From the NCBI RefSeq assembly GCF_039645985.1, contig NZ_CP147919.1:2356001-2420000 (forward strand): a stretch of DNA of 64,000 nucleotides, read 5' to 3'. Origin of the DNA: Sulfurimonas sp. HSL3-7. Lineage in GTDB: Bacteria > Campylobacterota > Campylobacteria > Campylobacterales > Sulfurimonadaceae. Of this stretch, positions 9,643 through 19,661 are shown one piece after another; the first letter of the stretch is position 1; each line of letters begins with the position of its first letter. The position numbers and the translations under genes are program-made. Under the pieces are notes generated by a model. The model made no database searches. It was not told where the DNA came from and saw nothing but the letters and a program-made list of their open reading frames with translations.

Positions 9643-12129
9643 TTACACCTTTTTGATAGTGGCATTGCTAAAGCGATAACCGCTGAAGAGTGCCTCACTG
9701 TTTAGATTTGAATCAAAACTTGGAACAAACGGAATGTTTCCGCCGATTTTAGTGTCGATTTTAACATTAAGTTCCATAGAACCTTTTGTAGTCTCCACTA
9801 AAACCTTATCTCCGTCTGATAATTCATTGGCAGCTGCGTAGTCGCTACTCACATAGAGACCCGCCTCTTCCTTCAACTGATGTGACTTGTTGGTAAAATC
9901 ATTGAACTGAAGCGTCGGGTTTGCCAGGTAGACCATCGCCTCGCGCATCGCCGCCGCTTCATCGAATGCCGCTACACTTTCGTCACCGTCAGTTCTCACT
10001 TCGCCGATCTCCAACTCATAGCCACGCATCTCTTCACCTTTATTGGTGTAGTAATTTGGCAGGTCATCGAAGTTTTCAGACTTGAAGCCGGCTATCTCGC
10101 CCAGTTTTGCTGTGTAATCAACAGTCAATTTACTGCTGAGTCCGAGCGCATTGGCAATGTCGTTAAGCTCATACCCTTTGTACTCCAATGCCGCATTGGT
10201 AGGATTGACACGCAACTGAATGCTTGTCAGTGTCCCCTCCTGCTGGTTCATCGCCGGCATATCAAGGTCACCATTGCCTTGTGCGCTGAGTGTAAAGTCG
10301 CCTTTGACGTTGTAGCCGACAGTGTAACTGCCTGCTTCGGTGTCTAGGTCACAGATCATCGCAACACCCAGCGTGTTCCCTTTTTCAGGAATCATCGTCA
10401 CGCTGAAGTCGGTGTACTTCTCTACTAGCGCCACAAGACGGGCCAGATTTGACGCATTAGGATGGCTGTAAAAATCCGGTCCTACCATCAATGCGAAAGT
10501 GTCTTTCTTTTTAAGAAGCTTCTCCATCGACTCGTCGAACTTGGCCGGCACGTTGACGATCTCAAGCAGGCGGTTCTCATCGACCTCGACCTCTTTTTCG
10601 ACCTTCTTCGGTACCATCTTCGACTTCTCGACTTCAACCTCTTCTTCTTCACCCGTCTCTTCGTTGACCTTTGTCTCTTTAACAATCTCAACGACTTTCT
10701 CTTTGATCGTCTCGCTGACAGTGACTGTCTTCATAGAGTGGAAAGACGCAAGGTATGCAGCCAGTTCAGCCGGAAGCGCCTCTTTTTTCGCAAAAAGGTC
10801 CAGGATCAGGTACATCACTGCCTCTTCCTGCATCGGTGCATGGTTGACGCTGAGGATGTTTTTACCCATATCATCAATAACCGGATCGGCTACCGGATGG
10901 AAATAGAGTCCGGCACCTTTGTTCATGATCATCGAGTTGTTCATCGCAAAACGGGCATTGGGGTTGTCTGTTTTGATTGCCGAACCGACCGAGATCACAA
11001 AGTTTGCTTTGTTGACCTCTTTGAGCGGTGTCTTATAGATCGATGTGCCGCTGATAGTCGAGTAGCTTTTCATAAATTCGGCAAACCTGCGTGCCTCTTC
11101 ATTGATCAGCTTGTAGCCTCTTGTTTCTTTCAGCTTTTGAAGGATCAGCGCCTCTTCGTTTGTGATCTGCGAGTTGAAACTGATCGTATCGGCTTTTTCG
11201 AAGGCTTCGACCGCTTTGGCGAACGCCGCTTCGTCTTTGCCTTCAACCTCGTTCTGGAAGTCGTATCCGTAACGTCCGGCGCCGCAGAGAGAGACATAGT
11301 TCCACTCGTTTTTGACACGGTAGATCTTCGGTTCAGGGTTGTCGATCGATGTATGTTTCACATCATACTGGATCTGACAGCCGGCAGAACAGTGGCTACA
11401 TGTCGCAGGAACCTGTGAAAGTTCCCAGGCATTGGAGGTATACTGGAAATCCGCAGAGACAAGGGCACCGACCGGACAGACCGCCGTACATTCACCACAG
11501 TCGGTACAGTCAAGCGTGTCTCCCGCATTCGGCTGGATAAGCGATTTGTTGAGCTTGTTCCACATCGCATAGGCATCTTTCGGCATACTCTCTTTGAACG
11601 TCTCGTCAATGGCATCGCCGCCGCGAGGTTTTGTCGAGAGGGCGCTATCACCGATCATGTCTTTACAGATTGTCGTACAACGCTCACACATAATACAGAG
11701 TGCCGGATCATAATTGATCAGACCCCAGTGCTGTACCGGTTTGAAGGTGTCTTTGATCGCATATGTCTGGGCATCAACACCGATCTCGAGTGTATAGTTT
11801 TGAAGCTCACACTCACCGGATTGATCACAGACACCGCACTCTAATGGGTGGTTTACATCATAAACTTCCATGATCGCACGTTTTTCTGCTTCGATAGTCT
11901 CGGTTGATGTCGTGATCTGCATGCCGTCTTTCGCTTTGGCATTACAGGCGTAGACCTGTTTGCCATCAGCTTCGACCAGACAGATACGACACGCCAAAGT
12001 AGGGCTACAACGTGTCAGATAACAGATAGCTGGAATAAAGATATCATTGGCACGCGCCGCATTAAGAATATATTCACCCTCTTGCGTCTGTACCTCTTTG
12101 CCGTCTATCGTAATGGTTATTTCACTCAT
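9643..12129 (-). CDS. nuoG: NuoG-type Fe-S subunit, second copy (NuoG2), with charged insertion
   Basis: An 828-residue peripheral-arm subunit. N-terminal 2Fe-2S ferredoxin fold with Cys36, Cys47, Cys50 and Cys62; a His-liganded 4Fe-4S site in HPLECGVCDQSGEC (about 94-107); 4Fe-4S motifs CIMCERCTTIC (about 145-155) and CTDCGECTAVC (about 208-218); the N7-type CSHCSAGC with LCGAGRYG; then a molybdopterin-oxidoreductase-like body. It is a paralogue of the gene immediately upstream. Residues about 466-520 are a Glu/Lys/Val-rich low-complexity insertion absent from that paralogue. The spacer from NuoG1 is two bases, and both are surely co-translated. I infer that one or both copies sit in the complex; which one occupies the NuoG position cannot be told from sequence. 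Confidence 0.93.
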   Translation of the reverse strand: MSEITITIDGKEVQTQEGEYILNAARANDIFIPAICYLTRCSPTLACRICLVEADGKQVYACNAKAKDGMQITTSTETIEAEKRAIMEVYDVNHPLECGVCDQSGECELQNYTLEIGVDAQTYAIKDTFKPVQHWGLINYDPALCIMCERCTTICKDMIGDSALSTKPRGGDAIDETFKESMPKDAYAMWNKLNKSLIQPNAGDTLDCTDCGECTAVCPVGALVSADFQYTSNAWELSQVPATCSHCSAGCQIQYDVKHTSIDNPEPKIYRVKNEWNYVSLCGAGRYGYDFQNEVEGKDEAAFAKAVEAFEKADTISFNSQITNEEALILQKLKETRGYKLINEEARRFAEFMKSYSTISGTSIYKTPLKEVNKANFVISVGSAIKTDNPNARFAMNNSMIMNKGAGLYFHPVADPVIDDMGKNILSVNHAPMQEEAVMYLILDLFAKKEALPAELAAYLASFHSMKTVTVSETIKEKVVEIVKETKVNEETGEEEEVEVEKSKMVPKKVEKEVEVDENRLLEIVNVPAKFDESMEKLLKKKDTFALMVGPDFYSHPNASNLARLVALVEKYTDFSVTMIPEKGNTLGVAMICDLDTEAGSYTVGYNVKGDFTLSAQGNGDLDMPAMNQQEGTLTSIQLRVNPTNAALEYKGYELNDIANALGLSSKLTVDYTAKLGEIAGFKSENFDDLPNYYTNKGEEMRGYELEIGEVRTDGDESVAAFDEAAAMREAMVYLANPTLQFNDFTNKSHQLKEEAGLYVSSDYAAANELSDGDKVLVETTKGSMELNVKIDTKIGGNIPFVPSFDSNLNSEALFSGYRFSNATIKKV

Positions 12130-12131
12130 AA

Positions 12132-14378
12132 CTAGTTACTCACTCTCATAAAATTTACTGTCTCAAAACGATAGCTATCGATCATGTTCAGACCAAGGTC
12201 AAAGGTAGGGTGAAGTGCCACCGTCCCTTTGAGTGTATCGTCCTGTTTAAAGATACGGTGAATCTTCTCACCACCCACTTCGAATTCGACTTCATCACCG
12301 TCGCTCAACCGTGCCGCTGCTGCAAAAGCAGCGGAACCGTAAAGTGCGCTGTCTTTTTCAAGCTGGGCGCTCTTTGCAGTGAAGGCGTTGAACTGGAGAA
12401 CAGGGTTCACGTGATAGATCACGGCACCGTTAAACTCCGGAAGCTCTTCAATTGACTCTATGACACCGTTGGCCTCGACATTGATCGGCGTCAAAGCATA
12501 ACCGCGAACATCGGCTCCTTTAGGGGAATAGAAGTTCTCCAGGTCATCAAATTCCACCGATGCAAAACCTTTCTCCGCAGGCAGCGTCACGGTATAATCG
12601 ATGGTGTTTTCTGCGTTGACACCTAGTGCGTTTGCAAGATCGTTCAGGGTGTAACCCTCAAATGAAAGTGCCACGTTTGTCGGCAAGAGACGTTTGTCAA
12701 TGCTGACAACGCTCCCCTCCTGCTGATTAAGTGCAGGAACGCCCAGATCGCCCTCACCTGATGCAGAGATGACGAAGTCTCCTTTGGCGTTGTAACCGAC
12801 GACATTGTTAAGCGCTTCATCCGCATCAAGATCGTTAATAAGCGATACACCAAGGGTGTTTACCTCGGTCGGAACGACCAAGACACTGAAGTCGCTGTGT
12901 TTCTCAATAAAGGCGACCAGGCGCGCCATATTCTCGGCTCTTTCGTGCGCCATGAGATCAGAACCTACAACCAGGGTCTTAGTGCGTGAACGCATAAGCT
13001 GTTTGACGATCATTGCAAGTTCGTCTTCGCCCACATTCGTCTCGGCACTCAGGTAACCTGTGTCGAGTTCGTCCATAAAGGCTTTTTCGCTCTCGCTGAG
13101 TTCAGCGTCAGAAACAAGAGTCTGTGCAAGCAGTGCCAAAACACCCTCTTCCGTACCGACTTCATACTTGATGAACTGTGTCACCGTGTTTTGAAGCAAA
13201 GCATCTTCCAGCGGATGCATATAGACCACTTTTGCACCATTGTGTCGCGCTGCCGTTGTCATCGCATACCGTACGCCCGGATTATCAGTTGCAATACGGC
13301 TGCCAATAAGAATAATGCCGTCCGATTTTTTCAGACTCTCAAGTGTGGCAGAGTAGTGAAGCTTGCCGCTGACTGAGCTGTATGCTCTCATAAAGTTCTG
13401 CATCTGACGCGCATCTTCATTAAAGAGCTTGATACCCAACTTCGCTTTAAGAGCATTAAGTATCATCGCCTCTTCATTGGTGATCATGGACGAAAAACGA
13501 ATCGCTTCGGCATTTTGCAATGCCGCCACCGCAGCATTGAACGCATTTTCATCTTTGCTGCCCGTGTTGGCGAAATCAAAACCGAAACGTCCGGCACCGC
13601 AAAGCGTTGCATATTCGAAATTATTGGTCACACGGTAAATGCTCTCCTGGCCCGGAGAGTCGATACCCGCATGCTTGACCTCGTATTCCAGAGCACAGCC
13701 TGCACTGCAGTGTGCGCAGGTCGCAGGAATTTTCGAAAGTTCCCAGGCATTGGCAGAATATTGGAAATCGGAACTGACAAGTGCGCCGACAGGACAGACC
13801 GCGATACATTCACCACAGAAAGTACAGTCAAGCGTCTCGGCATTTTTCGGGATCACTTTTGAGTTATACCCGCCGAACAGGATATCAAGCGCATCGTCGC
13901 CGATCACTTCATTACAGACGTGCGTACATTTTTCGCAAAGTATACAGAGCGTCGGGTCATAATTGACCAAGCCCCACTGCTCGATCTTTCGAGGTTGGTC
14001 TTTGGCACTGAAGTATTGTTCACCGACATTAAACTCCAACGTCTTGTTTTGAAGATCACAGGCGCCTGACTTGTCGCACACACCACACTCTAAAGGGTGG
14101 TTGACATCATACATACGCATGATGTTTGTGCGCTCGGTCTTCAGTGACTCTGAATCCGTAATGACATTGATACCCTCTGTCGGCGGGGTGTTGCACGAGA
14201 GGATAAAGCCGTCATGGCCCTCCACTTCAACACTGCAAAGGCGGCAAGAAGCACATGGTGATGTCTTTTCGATATAACACATCGTCGGGATATAGATATC
14301 TTCGCGACGCGCCACATTGATAATTGTCTCACCGCGTTCAGCCGTTACAGGACGGCCGTTTATTTTAAAATTTATCAT
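12132..14378 (-). CDS. nuoG: NuoG-type Fe-S subunit, first copy (NuoG1)
   Basis: A 748-residue Fe-S subunit. Cys34, Cys45, Cys48 and Cys62 form the 2Fe-2S site; HPLECGVCDKSGAC the His-liganded cluster; CILCEKCTHVC and CTFCGECIAVC two 4Fe-4S sites; CAHCSAGC with LCGAGRFG the N7-like site. The C-terminal half is molybdopterin-oxidoreductase-like but without cofactor residues, as in NuoG generally. It is closer to ordinary NuoG length than its neighbour and lacks the charged insertion. It starts nine bases after the FAD oxidoreductase. Two tandem nuoG genes are unusual in bacteria at large and, to my knowledge, occur in several Campylobacterota. Confidence 0.93.
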   Translation of the reverse strand: MINFKINGRPVTAERGETIINVARREDIYIPTMCYIEKTSPCASCRLCSVEVEGHDGFILSCNTPPTEGINVITDSESLKTERTNIMRMYDVNHPLECGVCDKSGACDLQNKTLEFNVGEQYFSAKDQPRKIEQWGLVNYDPTLCILCEKCTHVCNEVIGDDALDILFGGYNSKVIPKNAETLDCTFCGECIAVCPVGALVSSDFQYSANAWELSKIPATCAHCSAGCALEYEVKHAGIDSPGQESIYRVTNNFEYATLCGAGRFGFDFANTGSKDENAFNAAVAALQNAEAIRFSSMITNEEAMILNALKAKLGIKLFNEDARQMQNFMRAYSSVSGKLHYSATLESLKKSDGIILIGSRIATDNPGVRYAMTTAARHNGAKVVYMHPLEDALLQNTVTQFIKYEVGTEEGVLALLAQTLVSDAELSESEKAFMDELDTGYLSAETNVGEDELAMIVKQLMRSRTKTLVVGSDLMAHERAENMARLVAFIEKHSDFSVLVVPTEVNTLGVSLINDLDADEALNNVVGYNAKGDFVISASGEGDLGVPALNQQEGSVVSIDKRLLPTNVALSFEGYTLNDLANALGVNAENTIDYTVTLPAEKGFASVEFDDLENFYSPKGADVRGYALTPINVEANGVIESIEELPEFNGAVIYHVNPVLQFNAFTAKSAQLEKDSALYGSAAFAAAARLSDGDEVEFEVGGEKIHRIFKQDDTLKGTVALHPTFDLGLNMIDSYRFETVNFMRVSN

Positions 14379-14387
14379 TCGACCTCC

Positions 14388-16385
14388 TTAATACGCGACC
14401 ATCGCGATATAGTAGCAGCGCATACAGCGATCGGCTTCGCTGAGTGCCTGTTCTTGTGTAAAACCAAGATTGACTTCCATGTTGTTGAACTTGCGCACGT
14501 CAACATCCAGAACTTCCGACTCTTGACGAGGCAGACCCGGAAGCCATCCTGTGATCTTCTCTTTTTTGTCATAGACCTTCATCTTGCGCAGGTGATCTTC
14601 CATGATCTCGTCATCTGTCAATGTGACCTCGCCGCCGTTTTGCACGTAGCGCGCCATGACCGACGCCGCACGTTTGGCCTGACCGACCGCATTGACGATC
14701 GTCATCGGACCGTACTCACAGTCGCCTGATGCAAAGATACCTTTGCGTGAGGTCATGTAATCTTTACCGTTCGTCTTGATCGTCGCCCAAGACGTCATCT
14801 CGATCTCCCACTCTTCAGGCAGAAGATCCAGATCGGCAGACTGAGAAACCGCCGGGATCAAAAAGTCGGCATCAATGAAGTAGTCGGCACCCTCGATCTT
14901 TTCGAGTTGCGGACGACCGCCCTCCGGATCGGGAACAAGCTCGAACTTGTTGATCTTCAGACTCTTTAGAACATCTTTTTCGTCAATGATCTCTTCAACC
15001 GCTGAGTGGAAAAGGAACTCAACGCCCTCTTCCACCGCTTCATGATACTCTTCGTAAGTCGTGTTGCGGATGATCGTCTTCTCGTCGCGACGGTAGATCA
15101 TGTAGACCTTCTCGGCATTGGCGCGGATCGAGCAGCGGACCACGTCCATCGATGTAAAACCACCACCGACACAGACCACTGTCTTACCGGTCAGATCGAC
15201 CGGTTCGCCGATACCGTATTTCTCCCAGAGGTTGACCTGGTCAAGCATGTCGATCGCACCCCAGTACCCTTCTATCTCAGGGCGTTCGTTGTTACAACGG
15301 ACTTTCTTGGAGATACGCGTACCTGTCGCCACCATGACCGCGTCATAATCTTTTTCAAACTGACGCATCATATCGGCCGTCACCTTGGCATTGGTGATGA
15401 AGTTGACCCCCAGGTCACGCACCGCTTCGATGTCCTGGTTGTATTTGTCGATCGGCATACGGTACTCCGGTACACCGACAGCGACTTCACCGCCGAGAAC
15501 AGGAAGCTCTTCGTAGACGTCACAGTGCACACCCTCCAAGGCAAGGTAGTAGGCTGTCGTCAGACCCGCTGGGCCCGCACCGATGACAGCCACTTTTTTG
15601 CCCGTATCCGGTTTTTTCTCTGCCGGGTGGAAGAAGCCGAAACCGTGGTCAGTCTCATAGTCGGCACCCAGACGCTTAAGCGCCATGATCGAGATCGGCT
15701 CATCCAGGTTCGTACGACGACATTCATCTTCACATGGATGGGGACAGACACGGCCGCAGGTGTGTGCAAGCGGCATTGTCTGACGTGTCGCCACCAAAGA
15801 GTCGTCGAAACGAAGATCGCGAACACCCTCGATATAACCCGGGATATCGACATGCGCCGGGCAGGCGTCCGTACACGGTGCCGTTATCTTGGCGATATAG
15901 TTGACGGATGCATCGTAATGTTTTGAAGGCTTCTGCTCTTCAATACAACGGACAAAATCTGCTTCAAAATGTTCCATAAGATCAAGCAGCGGCGTCGGTA
16001 CTGTTTTACCGATCTCGCATTTCGAGGTGGTCTGCATGGTGCGGGAAACCTCTTTGAGGTGTTCCATATCTTCCCTAGTCCCCTCGCCGCGAGCGATCTT
16101 GTCCATCAGGTCATACAGGATACGCCCGCCCCAGCGACCCGGTGCACAACGGCCACAGGCTTCAGAATAGACCTGATACTGCGCCGCATACTCCGTTGCC
16201 AGACGTACGACATCCACTTCCTGATCAAAAAGAGCGACACCATCCCAGCCGATGAAGGCTTTGGATGATGCATGCTCATTATATTGCTCAGGCAAGTTGT
16301 ATGCTGATTCTTCCCAGGCGTCGTCCGCTTTACCGCTATTGTTAATAGCTTCGCCGCGCCAGGTCGAAAAAAAGACTTTACTCAT
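14388..16385 (-). CDS. Hybrid FAD oxidoreductase replacing NuoF (GltD-like with NuoF 4Fe-4S remnant)
   Basis: A 665-residue protein in the place of nuoF. Residues about 73-140 resemble the C-terminal 4Fe-4S domain of NuoF (EACGRCAPGRWGG, later SKCEIGKT), but the third cluster Cys of CGxCxPC is Gly83. Residues about 165-225 are the Cys-rich N-terminal module of GltD / dihydropyrimidine dehydrogenase proteins (CTDACPAHVDIPGYI, CGRVCPHPCEDEC). Then come the FAD dinucleotide motif GAGPAGLT near 269, a second nucleotide-binding motif GGGFTSMD, and a terminal FAD segment with GDCEYGP; the tail has DRCMRC. The FMN/NADH-binding N-terminal half of NuoF is absent. I infer that it is the electron-input subunit, possibly using NAD(P)H at its FAD, or ferredoxin or flavodoxin. 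Confidence 0.88.
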   Translation of the reverse strand: MSKVFFSTWRGEAINNSGKADDAWEESAYNLPEQYNEHASSKAFIGWDGVALFDQEVDVVRLATEYAAQYQVYSEACGRCAPGRWGGRILYDLMDKIARGEGTREDMEHLKEVSRTMQTTSKCEIGKTVPTPLLDLMEHFEADFVRCIEEQKPSKHYDASVNYIAKITAPCTDACPAHVDIPGYIEGVRDLRFDDSLVATRQTMPLAHTCGRVCPHPCEDECRRTNLDEPISIMALKRLGADYETDHGFGFFHPAEKKPDTGKKVAVIGAGPAGLTTAYYLALEGVHCDVYEELPVLGGEVAVGVPEYRMPIDKYNQDIEAVRDLGVNFITNAKVTADMMRQFEKDYDAVMVATGTRISKKVRCNNERPEIEGYWGAIDMLDQVNLWEKYGIGEPVDLTGKTVVCVGGGFTSMDVVRCSIRANAEKVYMIYRRDEKTIIRNTTYEEYHEAVEEGVEFLFHSAVEEIIDEKDVLKSLKINKFELVPDPEGGRPQLEKIEGADYFIDADFLIPAVSQSADLDLLPEEWEIEMTSWATIKTNGKDYMTSRKGIFASGDCEYGPMTIVNAVGQAKRAASVMARYVQNGGEVTLTDDEIMEDHLRKMKVYDKKEKITGWLPGLPRQESEVLDVDVRKFNNMEVNLGFTQEQALSEADRCMRCYYIAMVAY

Positions 16386-16396
16386 AAATTACAGCC

Positions 16397-16621
16397 TTAT
16401 TTTTTGACAACAATTGTCCAGTCAGCTTCATTGAATTTCAATGAGTTTGCCAACTCAAGCCCACACTCTTTTACAAGATCGGCACTACGTTGAATCGGTG
16501 TAAAGTCGCCGATCTCAAACAAGAAGATCGCAACTTCACCTGCAGGATGCTCGTTGACCAGGATCTCTTTCATTCTTGGCTCAAACCCGTCTTTTAAATG
16601 ACGTAAATCGTAACGTTTCAT
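16397..16621 (-). CDS. Small NuoE-like subunit of Campylobacterota complex I
   Basis: A 74-residue protein with no Fe-S thioredoxin fold. It contains EVAIFLFEIGDFTPI and ends LKFNEADWTIVVKK, matching the short proteins that occupy the nuoE slot in Helicobacter and Campylobacter (HP1264-like). Canonical NuoE is about twice as long and binds a 2Fe-2S cluster; the present protein has a single Cys (residue 53), so it cannot. It lies between nuoD and the FAD oxidoreductase with spacers of about 10 bases. Its role in docking an electron donor is an inference from location. Confidence 0.85.
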   Translation of the reverse strand: MKRYDLRHLKDGFEPRMKEILVNEHPAGEVAIFLFEIGDFTPIQRSADLVKECGLELANSLKFNEADWTIVVKK

Positions 16622-16629
16622 CCGTTCTC

Positions 16630-17868
16630 CTATCTATCAACTTCACCGAATACGATGTTAGTCGTACCGATGATTGAAACAACATCCGGAATGTAGTGAC
16701 CCGGAAGTAGGTCTGTCAAAATACCTGTGTGCCAGAAAGACGGCGCACGAAGTTTTAGACGGTAAGGGTAAGGACCACCTTGCGAGTTGATGTAGAAGCC
16801 GAGCTCACCTTTCGGTGACTCTGTTGCTACGTACACTTCACCTACCGGCGGGCGCATTCCCTGCGTGACAAGCACGAAGTGCTGCATCAACGAGTAGTTC
16901 TGCGTCATGATGTCAAGCTTTGATGCCGAGATATATTGCGGTGCATGTGCCATCAATTCCGTCTCATTGTTTTTGACGGTCTCTGCATACATGTCGATTG
17001 TCTGATAAAGGATCTTTGCAGACTCTCTCATCTCAGCCATGTAGATCTTATAACGAGCGTAGTTATCGCCTTTGTCAGAGTACGGGACTTCAAACTCGAC
17101 TTCGTCATAAAGCTCATACGGCTCTTCTTTACGGATGTCCCAAGGCACATTCGAAGCACGAAGCATCGGACCGGTACAGCCCCATGAAAGTGCCATCTCT
17201 TCAGAGATAGTACCTACTTTTTCCATACGCATCAGCCAAATACGGTTTTTGTCCAGAAGGTCTTCGTAGTCTTTGATATTCGCCGGCAGTTTGTCCAGGA
17301 AATTTTTCAGATCCGGAATGAAATTGTCCGGAATATCCAGTGGCACACCGCCGATGCGTACTGCCGCATGCGTCAAACGCGCACCACAGTAATCTTCGAT
17401 GATATCCATAAGGTACTCACGTTCACGGAAGGCATAAAGGAAGACCGTCATCGCACCGATATCAAGTGCCGTTGTCGCCAACCAGAAAAGGTGTGACATC
17501 AAACGGTTGATCTCCAGTAGCATCATACGGATCACTTTGGCACGGCGAGGGACCTTAACATCGATCAGTTTTTCAACCGCAAGTGCGAAACCGTAGTTGT
17601 TCGAGCTAGATGCGATGTAGTCCATACGGTCTGTTGTCGGCATGAACTCGTTGTAGATCATGTTCTCAGCCATCTTCTCCATACCGCGGTGAAGGTAACC
17701 GATATCCGGATGGGCTTTTGTGATCTGCTCTTGCTGCATGTGAAGCATCAGACGTAACTGACCGTGCGCCGAAGGGTGCTGCGGTCCGAAGTTGACGATC
17801 ATCTCATTATCATCTCTGTCAAAGGTGATATTTTCAAAAAATGGACGTAATCTGTTTGGTTGTTGCAT
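16630..17868 (-). CDS. nuoD: NADH-quinone oxidoreductase subunit D
   Basis: A 412-residue 49-kDa-type subunit forming the quinone site with NuoB. It opens with the family segment [18 protein letters not shown] and has the conserved [21 protein letters not shown] and [11 protein letters not shown] stretches. The C-terminus ends [15 protein letters not shown], the standard NuoD ending, so the gene is intact. It is separate from NuoC, unlike the NuoCD fusion of enterics. Confidence 0.96.
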   Translation of the reverse strand: MQQPNRLRPFFENITFDRDDNEMIVNFGPQHPSAHGQLRLMLHMQQEQITKAHPDIGYLHRGMEKMAENMIYNEFMPTTDRMDYIASSSNNYGFALAVEKLIDVKVPRRAKVIRMMLLEINRLMSHLFWLATTALDIGAMTVFLYAFREREYLMDIIEDYCGARLTHAAVRIGGVPLDIPDNFIPDLKNFLDKLPANIKDYEDLLDKNRIWLMRMEKVGTISEEMALSWGCTGPMLRASNVPWDIRKEEPYELYDEVEFEVPYSDKGDNYARYKIYMAEMRESAKILYQTIDMYAETVKNNETELMAHAPQYISASKLDIMTQNYSLMQHFVLVTQGMRPPVGEVYVATESPKGELGFYINSQGGPYPYRLKLRAPSFWHTGILTDLLPGHYIPDVVSIIGTTNIVFGEVDR

Positions 17869-17876
17869 CCTAACCC

Positions 17877-18686
17877 CTATCGCTTTCTATCTTCGATGAT
17901 CTTTGCATCATCTTCGAGGAATTTTTCAATCATGAAGACACCGCCTTCTTCCTGATAATCAAGCCCTTTTTCCGGTTCCCCGTTAGCCTTGATATCGTAG
18001 CCGTACGGCACTTCGTGACCGAGGCGTGAGAAACGCTCCGTGTCGTAACGGTTGACTTCGGCCGGTTCACGGAGTTCAGGCCCGATGATATCACGCGCCT
18101 CTTTACCGTAGATACGATCGACTTCGTACCATGCCGCGAACTCATCCCCTTGAAGAGGATAGGTTTTGCGAAGCGGGTGACCTTCCCAGTCATCCGGCAT
18201 CAGGATACGCTTCATAAACGGGTGGTTGTTGACGATAACACCGAACATATCATACATTTCGCGTTCAGACCAGTCTGCAGAACGGAAAAGCTTGTTGACA
18301 CTGTTGATCGCCTGTTTCTCGTCAATAAAACATTTGATACGAAGACGTTTACGCTTGCTCATTGAAAGCATCTGGTAAAAGACCTCAAATTGGCCTTTTT
18401 TTGCCAACCAGTCTATTGCAGACATCTCTGAGAGCTGCGTGTAACCGCATTCGTCACGTAAAAGTTCCAAAACACCGTAGTTGTCTTCAGGCTTGATGTA
18501 AACGACCATCTGACCCACTTGGATGTAGGCGTCCATGACGTCAAATTTTGCTTTGATTGCCGCTAAATCCGCTGCAAAAACAGCATCGTCTTCGACCGCG
18601 CTCTTTGCAACTTGCGGTGCGACCCAGTAACGGTCTGTGTAGTACGACTTTTTCTGTACGTCGTCTTTTGGCTTATAGGCTCTCAT
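17877..18686 (-). CDS. nuoC: NADH-quinone oxidoreductase subunit C
   Basis: A 269-residue 30-kDa-type subunit. The diagnostic segment is [40 protein letters not shown] (split here only for description). N-terminal 50 and C-terminal 40 residues extend beyond the core and are rich in charged residues. It begins at the last base of nuoB and ends eight bases before nuoD. Confidence 0.94.
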   Translation of the reverse strand: MRAYKPKDDVQKKSYYTDRYWVAPQVAKSAVEDDAVFAADLAAIKAKFDVMDAYIQVGQMVVYIKPEDNYGVLELLRDECGYTQLSEMSAIDWLAKKGQFEVFYQMLSMSKRKRLRIKCFIDEKQAINSVNKLFRSADWSEREMYDMFGVIVNNHPFMKRILMPDDWEGHPLRKTYPLQGDEFAAWYEVDRIYGKEARDIIGPELREPAEVNRYDTERFSRLGHEVPYGYDIKANGEPEKGLDYQEEGGVFMIEKFLEDDAKIIEDRKR

Positions 18687-19195
18687 TATAATAACCTCTT
18701 AGGACGTTGGGCTTTACCCGCTTTTTCTGAACGGATCTTCTTTTGAAGCATCATCACCGCGTATTGAAGCGTTTCAGGGCGCGGTGCACAACCCGGAAGA
18801 TAAAGATCCACGGGGATAACGCGGTCAACACCCTGCACGGTTGCATAGGTGTTGAACATACCGCCGGTATTGGCGCATGAACCCATCGAGATAACCCAGC
18901 GAGGTTCTGCCATCTGATCATACAGACGCTTGATGAACTCAGCATGTTTCTTCGTCAATGTACCTGCAACGATCATCACTTCCGATTGACGCGGTGAAGC
19001 ACGGAAGATCGTACCGAAACGGTCGAAGTCATAACGTGATGCACCGGACGCCATCATCTCAATACCACAACAGGCGAGACCGTACGTCAATGCCCAGAGT
19101 GAGTTCGAACGTCCCCAGTTTACGACCTTGTCGATCGTTGTCAATGCAACCGGAAGACCGCCGTCTTGCGTATAATTTACTTGATGTTGTGCCAT
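18686..19195 (-). CDS. nuoB: NADH-quinone oxidoreductase subunit B (cluster N2)
   Basis: A 169-residue subunit that holds the terminal 4Fe-4S cluster N2. The ligands are all in place: the paired Cys in [10 protein letters not shown], the Cys in [12 protein letters not shown] and the Cys in [10 protein letters not shown]. Its start lies 19 bases inside the end of nuoA, in another frame, so translation is coupled. Standard length. Confidence 0.97.
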   Translation of the reverse strand: MAQHQVNYTQDGGLPVALTTIDKVVNWGRSNSLWALTYGLACCGIEMMASGASRYDFDRFGTIFRASPRQSEVMIVAGTLTKKHAEFIKRLYDQMAEPRWVISMGSCANTGGMFNTYATVQGVDRVIPVDLYLPGCAPRPETLQYAVMMLQKKIRSEKAGKAQRPKRLL

Positions 19196-19566
19196 TCAAG
19201 GGCTCCTTTTTTCCATGCGTAGATAAAACCGATTGTCAGCAATAAGATGAACATAAGCATCTCTGCAAAACCGAACCAACCTAAAAGTTTGAAGTCGATC
19301 GCCCATGGGAACATAAATACGACTTCAACGTCAAACAGTAGGAATAACAACGCGAACAGGTAGAACTGCGTTGAAATACGGTTCGGCTGTTTTGTTACCT
19401 CAGGCCCACACTCATAGATCGAGAGCTTGAGCTTTTCAGTGTCTTTTCGTGCCAAAGCACGACTTGCCCAGCGTGCTGCCACAGTGGTTGCATAAAATGC
19501 CCCAAATGTGAGTACAAAGAGTACGAACACCCCGAAATAGGGATTAGTAGCGCTCATATGTTCCAT
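19177..19566 (-). CDS. nuoA: NADH-quinone oxidoreductase subunit A, first gene of the operon
   Basis: A 129-residue, three-helix membrane subunit. YECGPEV is the family signature in the loop after helix 1. Two start codons are possible, 19566 and 19557 (MEHMSAT); I prefer 19566 because AAAAGG sits eight bases upstream of it. This is the promoter-proximal gene: everything from here to nuoN runs on one strand with overlaps or very short spacers. Confidence 0.95.
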   Translation of the reverse strand: MEHMSATNPYFGVFVLFVLTFGAFYATTVAARWASRALARKDTEKLKLSIYECGPEVTKQPNRISTQFYLFALLFLLFDVEVVFMFPWAIDFKLLGWFGFAEMLMFILLLTIGFIYAWKKGALEWHNIK

Positions 19567-19661
19567 GCATATAACCTTTTTTGTTGTTTACAAACAGCTG
19601 AAAATACCATTTTTAGGGATTTCCAGAGCCTATGTTTTCTATAGAAAAAACAGTTAGAAGC

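Noticed and set aside
10462..11418. 318-residue plus-strand open frame
   Set aside because: It lies wholly opposite nuoG2. Its translation is His/Phe/Arg-rich with no domain, as expected from the reverse complement of an acidic low-complexity gene.
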